NCBI GenBank assembly: GCA_036927565.1
Contig: JAYESD010000005.1
Coordinates: 16,088,565 to 16,152,564, forward strand
Source: Tuctoria greenei
Lineage: Eukaryota; Streptophyta; Magnoliopsida; Poales; Poaceae
Direction: 5' to 3'
DNA: 64,000 nt
Part shown: piece by piece, positions 57,262 through 64,000 of the stretch
Numbering within the stretch: position 1 is the first letter of the stretch
Layout of the letters: the number at the start of each line of letters is the position of its first letter
Made by a program: the position numbers and the translations under genes
Notes under the pieces: model-generated
Told to the model about the DNA's origin: nothing
The model's database searches: none
What the model saw: the letters and a program-made list of their open reading frames with translations, nothing else

Positions 57262-59061
57262 TGTAGGATAGAAGAGCACGTGAAAAGCTACCAGAGGGGG
57301 GTGAATGGTAGATTTAAAAATCTTACGCAGCGGAAACAATTAAATCCCAACCCCTTCGGTAGAAAAACGATCTGTTAAAGAAATCGTGTGTGAGACTAAT
57401 CTATACATATTTCACCATGACAAAAGTGATATATATATCATAGAGAATCAAGTCACGAAGAAAGCACAAAAAGAACCACTAAAATCTGTCGAGGAAAACT
57501 CAAGTTATAATCGAAAGATCGAACAAAGGTCAATCTGTCCTACCTGAGAAAAAACAGTTCTAGAATGCTGCAAGGAAACTCGTGTAGATCAGAAACCACA
57601 AATCCAATGACCGTAAAAGGACAGATGATATATAATCAAGTTGTGAATACAACCCAAAAATAATCACATCAATTGGATTTGTAAAACTCGAGTTATGATA
57701 AAACCACCTACGAAAGGTAGTGCTGTCCAGAAACTCGACGAGTAAAACTTGTCTGGAACATGTAGGACGAACAAGGCATAAAAGTTCCTTCAAACTACAA
57801 ATTTTATTCAATAGAAAACAAGAGGAACAGCCCCAAAGTCGTGCTCCACGAGATTTGGCCTCCCTTGCTTATATAACCAGCCCTTAGGCCAACCCAATCT
57901 CAACTAGGACTCCTAATCCTACTTCGTTCACGAATTAAAACGTTCCATAACTGCTTAGGACTCTTCTATACACAGATAGAAGCAATCTTAAGACTTCCAA
58001 ACACCTTAGGAACGTATTCCACATTCCTAAAACAACTCAAATTCGTGACCCACACGAAAACCTATCATAACCAACTCGATACTTTCCATACCGAGCCATA
58101 ACTGACTCCGCCGCAGCCAAAGTCATCAACTGATACAATCCGATCCTTCCAACCAGATCTTCCCATCCATAAACCATCTTCAGAACCATGTTGCCACGTC
58201 ATGCACCACATGCATACGTGCAAACACCTTCCTTCGACGTCCAGTAACCTTCATAGGCACTGCCCTTGATTCAATCATCCTGCGACCTCCTGACCCGCTC
58301 AACCACAATTCCTCCTGAATTTGGTTGTTGGAACCTCATCTCCTCCCTGAGACTAGTCCAAAGGATCCTGTCACCAGCCATGACTTGAACTCAAGTAACA
58401 CCTGCACATGAACAAACAACCAATCCGTACGAGCCCAAGTCCTCGATTTGACTCAAGTCAGTTCCGAACACAACACCTTACGTGAGCACCTCACATAAGC
58501 ATGTTGCAAAGCATATCAAAACGATATCAGCCATATACACCAAAACGCACCAAAAACTTAGCAATTGAATACTAAGAAATCTTTCCAACAATGTAAAGCA
58601 AGTTCGAAACATTTCACAGTAAAAGCAGGAACATTGTGATCAAGCTCCGAACCTTACCAAAGCTAACCGGAGCTTGAGCCGGAGCTTACCAAAGCTAGTA
58701 CAACCTAGCACCAGAGCCTATCAAAACTAGCAGGACCTATCACCGGAGCTAACCAAAGCTAGTCGGACCTAGCGCCGGAGCTGACCAAAACTAGTCGGAA
58801 CTTGTTAACCCAAAAGTCGGAGCTAGAGAAACATGTCGGAGCTTAACAAAGACATGTCGGAGCTATCAAAGACATGTCGGAGCTAACCAACATAAGTTGG
58901 ACCTAGCAAAACATATCAGACCTTACGTCGGACCTTGAAAAAGCTCGAAGCTAGAGTCGGACCTTGCTAAAAATGATGTTTTAGCAGAATTTCAGAACTT
59001 TTATCATCAAAGACGATGTATCCAGTACAAGCCAATGTATTCAGCACACATAGGTCTCACA
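57262..59061 (-). repeat. 5' LTR of Copia F
   Basis: 1800 bp, minus strand TGTGAGACCTATGTGTG...ATCCTACA. It pairs with 26639-28445 with scattered substitutions and small indels, so the insertion is not very recent. It contains the degenerate ACCTAGC/GGAGCT repeat array at about 58640-58965. No gene. Confidence 0.92.
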
Positions 59062-60409
59062 AAGGGCAAAGGTCCTACAAGGTCCTCGGGCCCGATTGGT
59101 CCACTCAAAATGGCTGCCCCGATGCACGATTGCAGCCGTCGTCCCAATGACGATGCTTTCACTAGAAAGGGTGCTCACAAAGCCAAATGGCTAAGGGAGA
59201 TTGATATATACAGTTACGATAAGGTGGCAGCATATCCACAGTTTTGGAGCAAATTTCACTATGATTATTACCAAATGTGTACCTTCACATGAAAACTCCA
59301 GTGGCTAAGAATCAATGGATTGATTGAGAGTACATGGAGGGCAGAGGGAATGAGGCATTTCATCAAGTGATTGCAGCAGTTGACAGACATGGCTTGAAAG
59401 ACCTTTTAGCCTTAAAATTTGATTGGAACGATGAAATCATAGCTCAATTCTATGCCACTTGCTATTTCTCCAAGTCTGGAGCTGATGAGATCAAATGGAT
59501 CACTCATGGAAAGAAGTACTCAGTTGGTTAGGAGGAGTTTGCTGAGATACTCAACTTGGGTTGGTCTCTTAACAACGGGCTCAAAATTCACAATGTCAAG
59601 GCACTAAACCAGAATGAGCTGAACTTCCTCTATGACATTGCCTATCCGTTCAAGGCTCCCTCCACCAACTATTTGAAGCCTTTGTTTGCTGTTTTGAACC
59701 GGGTTCTATGAAAGACTATTGCACCCAAAGATGGTGATGCGGGAAGCATTCAGGGCTTCCTTCGCAACTTGATGCAAGTCATAAGTGGAGATGAAGAATT
59801 TGATGTGTTTGATTATATCTAAAATGATATATTAAACATTGCTCACACTCCAAATCCGTCTTGTGGATATGCCCCCTACATTATGTTCATCATTGAGAAA
59901 GTCACAGAATTGGATTTTGTCAAGGATGTTCCTCACACCAAGCTCAGACCTCAGGTTCCTACAGCTCCTCCTCCACTATCCACCTCTACAAAACAGAGGT
60001 CCACTCATGCCACTCTAGCAGGTGCCTCATCTACTGCAACTCGCTCATCTTCAAGAGGCTCCAACAGCGGCATTTTGAAGATGCTACTTTCCATATTCAC
60101 CTCTTGTCGCAAAGTGGAGGTTAAGAAACATAATTAGAGGCAAGCAAGGAAGAGGCACTCTTGATACATGAAGGAGAATGTGACTTCCATATGCCAGAAG
60201 CTCGAAATCTCACCTATTGGCTCTCCAGAAGTTTCAGAAGATTCAGATGAAGATTTCACTGAGATTCCAACACTTACATATGATGAGCTAGATTTCTTTG
60301 GTATTGGTCCCTCCATTCGATCTACTGCTCCTCAAGCAAGTGACAATGATGATAATATTGATGAGGAGCAAGACAATGAGAAGACACAGAGTGATGGAAA
60401 TGTGGAATG
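59062..60409 (+). pseudogene. ORF3 of Copia G, main part
   Basis: Frames 59062-59292, 59334-59531, then pieces to 60137 and 60168-60410. It matches the C ORF3 core: GPTRSSGPIGPLKM, FWSKFHYDYYQM, VDRHGLKDLLALKFDWNDE, IIAQFYATCYFSKSG, IKWITHGKKYSVG, the APKDGDAG block, and an acidic tail (DNDDNIDEEQDNEK). Stops at 59290, 59325, 59529, 59708, 59820, 60135 and 60162 disable it. Its first part lies at 26520-26638. Confidence 0.87.
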
Positions 60410-60889
60410 AGAAGATGAAGATGAGGAGTAGTTTTTCTCAGTTTTCCCTTTTTGGTGTCTTGATGCCAAAGGGGGAGAGATTTAGGGGGAGTAGGCTGTC
60501 ATAGTCGTTATCCTTAGATTTATTTGGTCATGGAGGACTATTTTTAAAACTTGTAGTGTTTTATGTTGAATCCTATTATGTTTTATGTAAGACCTATTAT
60601 GATTTGTGTAAGACTTTGCCTATTGTGCTTTAATGTTCATGTGTGATGCTTATTATCATGTCTCCATAATAATTGTTGATTAAGCTCATCATATTGTTAT
60701 TTATGGTCATGACAATTATTGCTCAGACACACTTGATAGGCAACCCACCATATAGAGTGCATATATGAGAAGTAATTCATGCTCACAACTTTTGTTACTC
60801 ATACGTGCACACTTTATCGAAACCAAGTTTTTACTCTTATATGTGTAATTTCAAAAATGGTTGTCATCAATCACCAAAAAGGGGGATAT
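60410..60889 (+). other. 3' untranslated region and polypurine tracts of Copia G
   Basis: AAAGGGGGAGAGATTTAGGG at about 60469 and AAAAAGGGGGATAT at 60876-60889 match the paired tracts of element C. No gene. Confidence 0.78.
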
Positions 60890-61742
60890 TGAAAGTGCAT
60901 CTAGGCACACTCTTGTGGGTTTTGGATGATTGATGACAAACAAGTGATATCATAATCAAGTTTGTTGAGATGAGAGCAAGTTTCGAAGAATAGAGCTAAA
61001 GGTGCAAAAAGGTGGAAAATGAATATCAAGAAAGGGAAGAGCACAAGTGAACTAAAGGTGCAAAAAGGTGTAAAATGAATATCAAGAAAGGGAAGAGCAG
61101 AAGTGAAGAAAAGATGGAAAAAATAGTCATAAATGTGTAGCGTTTGTGTGAGAGACACACCCCCAAGAGCTCAAGTCATTGCGGAAAGAATTAGGGCTAT
61201 AACACAATTTAAGTTGCAGGAATAGAGGACTAGTACGGCTCTAGAGAGGTTGCCCCACCAACTCAGTGATTACCCTTGATAGTGGAATCAAGTCGTCCTT
61301 GTGTGGTGACTTGACGAGGGAAAAGGGTTTGAAGAGATCCGACTATGTGTGGGCTTCCTCAACGAGGAGTATATCTCTTTGGTGAGATCGAACCTCGGAA
61401 AAAATAGTTTGTCTCGTATGCTCTTGATATATAATTTTCATTATCATCACTATATAGGGCATAGACTTGATCATACTTACAACTTGTGTTAATCTTGTAT
61501 TCCACGTGTAAATAATTTACCATTAACACTTGTTAGAGTTGTTAGTACACTTTACTACATTCTGCAGCGAAAGATTCAAAGGAAACATATAAGAGATCTC
61601 AATTTGTTAGTTGTGCTTATACACACCGAACTAGTCCTTACTCGGACCGGACTAGTCTGACCTTTTTGGTTTTAACAGTTTTACTAAGTGTTTCAGGAAA
61701 AATTTCAAAAGCCTATTCACCCCCCCCTCTGGGCCACATTCA
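60890..61742 (+). repeat. 3' LTR of Copia G with internal deletion
   Basis: 853 bp against 1412 bp for the 5' LTR. The match is continuous to about 61250 (AGAGAGG) and resumes at the part equal to 6764 (TTGCCCCACC). The missing roughly 560 bp hold the motif array, TATA box and leader. It ends CTGGGCCACATTCA, followed by Gypsy H sequence. Confidence 0.9.
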
Positions 61743-64000
61743 GTCCGAGTTACCACCAGTTGTAGATTCGACCCTCGGACATTCTCGAGACTGCATTTGT
61801 CCCTCGATATGGTCTTTATGAGTATACTGTTATGTCATTTGGATTGACAAATGCTCCTGCCTATTTTATGTACCTGATGAACAAGGTATTCATGGAATAC
61901 TTGGATAAGTTTGTCGTGTTATTCATCGATGATATACTTATCTATTCCAAGACTAAAGAATAGCATGAAGAGCACATCAGGATGAATCTACAGAAGCTTC
62001 GCCAGCATCAATTGTATGCCAAACTCAGTAAGTGTGAGTTCTGGCTAAAGGAAGTATCATTTTTGGGTCATGTCATATCAGGAGGAGGTATAGTAGTAGA
62101 TCCGAGCAAAGTGGAAGATGTCCTCAAATGGGAAAAGCCCGAGAGTGTATATGATATACGAAGATTCTTGGGCATGGCTGATTATTATCATTGATTCATC
62201 GAGGGATTTTCAAAGATCTCTCGGCCATTAACCAAGTTGCTCGAAAAAGGATTTGCTTTCAAGTGGACACCCGAGTGTGAAGTGAGCTTTGCTGAACTGA
62301 AGAACAGGTTAACCAGTGCACCACTATTGGTGATGCCTGATATGCAGAAGGAGTTTGTGGTTTATTGTGATGCATCTGGTCATGGTCTAGGATGTGCCTT
62401 AATGCAAGAAGGACATGTTGTATCCTATGCTTCAAGACAGCTTCGGAAGCATGAGAGGAATTATCCAACCCATGATTTAGAGTTGGCAGCTATCGTCCAT
62501 GCACTGAAGATATGGAGACATTATCTAATGGGAAAAGAACCGAGATCTACACCGATCACAAGAGCTTGAAGTACATATTCACCCAGCCAGATATTAACCT
62601 TAGACAATAAATGATTTTGATGTGGTAATTAAGTATCATTCAGGAAAAGCTAATGTGGTTGCCGATGCTCTGAGTAGAAAGACACAATGTAATAGTTTAA
62701 CCCCAGTTGTGTGAAGAGTTTGCAAGGCTAAACCTATGCATGGTGTCTAGCACTCAAGCAGTTGCTATGGAAGTAGATTCAACCCTTGAGCGTGACATTC
62801 GAGAAGGACATAAGAATGATGAGAAGGTCAAGGAAATCAAGCAATTGATGAAGAAAGGAAAACTCCAAACTTTAGAGAAGATGAACAAGGAACCCTATGG
62901 CTAGGAAAGAGGATCTGTGTGCCAGATGTAAAGGAGATTCATGAGTTTATACTAAGAGAAGCTCATGACTCGTCGTATCCATTCATCCCGGAAGCACGAA
63001 AATGTACCAAGATCTTGAAGATAGGTATTGGTGGCATGGAATGAAACGGGATGTGGCAGAATATATGGCTTTTCCTGGTATGTGTCAACTAATTAAGGCA
63101 GAACATCAAAGACCAGCAGGGTTGCTGCAACCAATCAAAGTGCTAGAATGGAAATGGGAAGAAATCAACATGGATTTCATAGTAGGACTGCCGAGGACTC
63201 AGTCTGGATATGACTCTATTTGGGTTATAGTGGATCGTTTGACTAAAGTTGCCAAGTTTATCCCTATGAAGGAGAGCTATAATGGTCCTGAGTTGGCGGA
63301 ATTGTAATTGTATGCTTACATGGAGTTCCCAAGAAGATAATCTCAAATTGAGGCACTCAGTTTACCTCAAGGTTTTGGCAAAAGTTGCATGAATCAATGG
63401 ATACCCGTTTAAATTTTAGCTCTACATATCATCCTTAGACCAATGGTCATACGAAGCGCACCAACTGTATATTGGAGGATATGTTGAGAGCGTGTGCTTT
63501 GAAGAATAGCCGAAGTTGGGATAAGAATCTGCCATATGCTGAATTCTCTTATAACAACAGTTATGAAGCTAGTTTGAAGATGTCTCCATTTGAAGCATTG
63601 TATGAGCGGAAATGTAGAACACCGTTGTTTTGGAATTATACTGGAGAAAGTCAAGTTTTTGGGCCCGATGTATTGAAAGAGGCTGAAAGAAAAGTACAAG
63701 AAATTCGAAAGAATCTAAGGGCAACTCAAACAAGACAGAAGAGTTATGCGGATACTAGTAGCCGTGATCTAACATTTGAGGTTGGTGATTATGTATACCC
63801 CCGAAGTGTCACCCATGAGAGGGTTAAGAAGATTTAAAATAAAAGGAAAGTTGTCACCCCGCTACATTGGTCCGTTCAAGATATTAGAACGACGAGGAGA
63901 AGTAGATTACCGGCCTGAGCTTCCACCCCATCTGTCAGATGTACATGATGTGTTCCATGTATCGCAACTTAAGAAGTGTTTAAGAGTGCCTGAGGAACAG
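61743..64000 (+). pseudogene. Gypsy pol, second part (element H): RT, RNase H, integrase
   Basis: Resumes the RT interrupted at 5828: YHQL, TAFVPRYGLYEYTVMSFGLT, catalytic VLFIDDILIYSK (about 61918). RNase H: VYCDASGHGLGCALMQEG (about 62365). Integrase: zinc region near 62960-63110, NMDFIVGLPRTQSGYDSIW (about 63169) and DMLRACALKNSRSWDKNLPYAEFSY (63481). The chromodomain side starts at HVSQLKKCLRVPEEQ at the window edge. Stops at 61775, 61962, 62192, 62608, 62902 and 63305 and frameshifts near 62550 and 63830 disable it. It is more divergent from E1, E2 and D than those are from each other. Confidence 0.9.

Larger units (their letters stand above)
26639..59061 (-). mobile_element. Element F: Ty1/Copia retrotransposon, minus strand, split by Gypsy D
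   Basis: Two LTRs of 1807 and 1800 bp (26639-28445 and 57262-59061) lie in the same orientation, with a perfect 5-bp target duplication AAGGG (26634-26638 and 59062-59066). Internal order on the minus strand is primer-binding site, gag, protease, integrase, RT/RNase H and a region with repeated polypurine tracts. It is inserted in ORF3 of Copia G and carries Gypsy D (33432-55682) at the gag-pol boundary. It lacks the CGGACTAGTCCG motif and has no third ORF. Confidence 0.93.
5829..61742 (+). mobile_element. Element G: SIRE/Maximus-type Ty1/Copia, split by nested insertions
   Basis: The 5' LTR (5829-7240) and 3' LTR (60890-61742) share the start TGAAAGTGCATCTAGG and an end in ...TCA. Flanking 5-mers are GTTTG and GTCCG, a target duplication with two differences, both possible C/T changes. 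On both sides the flank is Gypsy H RT, which runs from SKIDLR on the left into YHQL and then a conserved RT block on the right. Remaining G parts are LTR, gag and a pol remnant (7241-9572), a 119-bp piece of ORF3 (26520-26638), and the rest of ORF3 to the LTR (59062-61742). Nearly all of pol is missing. Confidence 0.88.

Overview
This 64-kb window looks like intergenic DNA from a large, repeat-rich flowering-plant genome. Almost every base can be assigned to an LTR retrotransposon. All primer-binding sites I can see match the plant initiator-Met tRNA type (TGGTATCAGA...). The proteins are plant Ty1/Copia of the SIRE/Maximus type and Ty3/Gypsy chromoviruses of the Tekay/Del type. A monocot is plausible from the overall style, but nothing in the window proves it. 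I see no ordinary host gene, rRNA, tRNA or CRISPR array.

The layout is a nest five levels deep, and most junctions can be read to the base. Element A (1 to about 3861, + strand) is the 3' end of a SIRE-type Copia: RNase H, a decayed third ORF and an LTR. It abuts the leader of Gypsy H (about 3862-5828, resuming at 61743 and running off the window). H is interrupted inside its reverse transcriptase by SIRE-type Copia G (5829-61742). G carries two insertions: a Gypsy block, E1 plus E2 (about 9573-26519, + strand), and Copia F (26639-59061, - strand, target duplication AAGGG). F is interrupted in gag-pol by Gypsy D (33432-55682, - strand). D is interrupted in gag by Copia C (40713-52530, target duplication TAGTA). 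The order of insertion is therefore H, G, F, D, C.

Copia C is the youngest and best-preserved element. Its gag, its RT/RNase H and a 520-residue third ORF are open; pol has one in-frame stop and gag-pol has frame changes. Its ends are abnormal. Each terminus is a fold-back of inverted LTR pieces, and the outermost ends are those of an element lying in the opposite orientation to the coding region. The older elements carry many stops and frameshifts.

The most striking shared signal is a 12-bp palindrome, CGGACTAGTCCG, with its variant CGGACAAGTCCG (CGGACTTGTCCG on the other strand). It occurs in irregular arrays just upstream of the TATA box in the LTRs of both SIRE-type Copia (A, G, C) and Tekay-type Gypsy (E1, E2, D). 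It is also found around the third-ORF leader and even inside the gag coding region of C. I did not see it in Copia F or in the visible parts of Gypsy H. A regulatory cassette shared by two unrelated superfamilies is the best candidate here for something undescribed.
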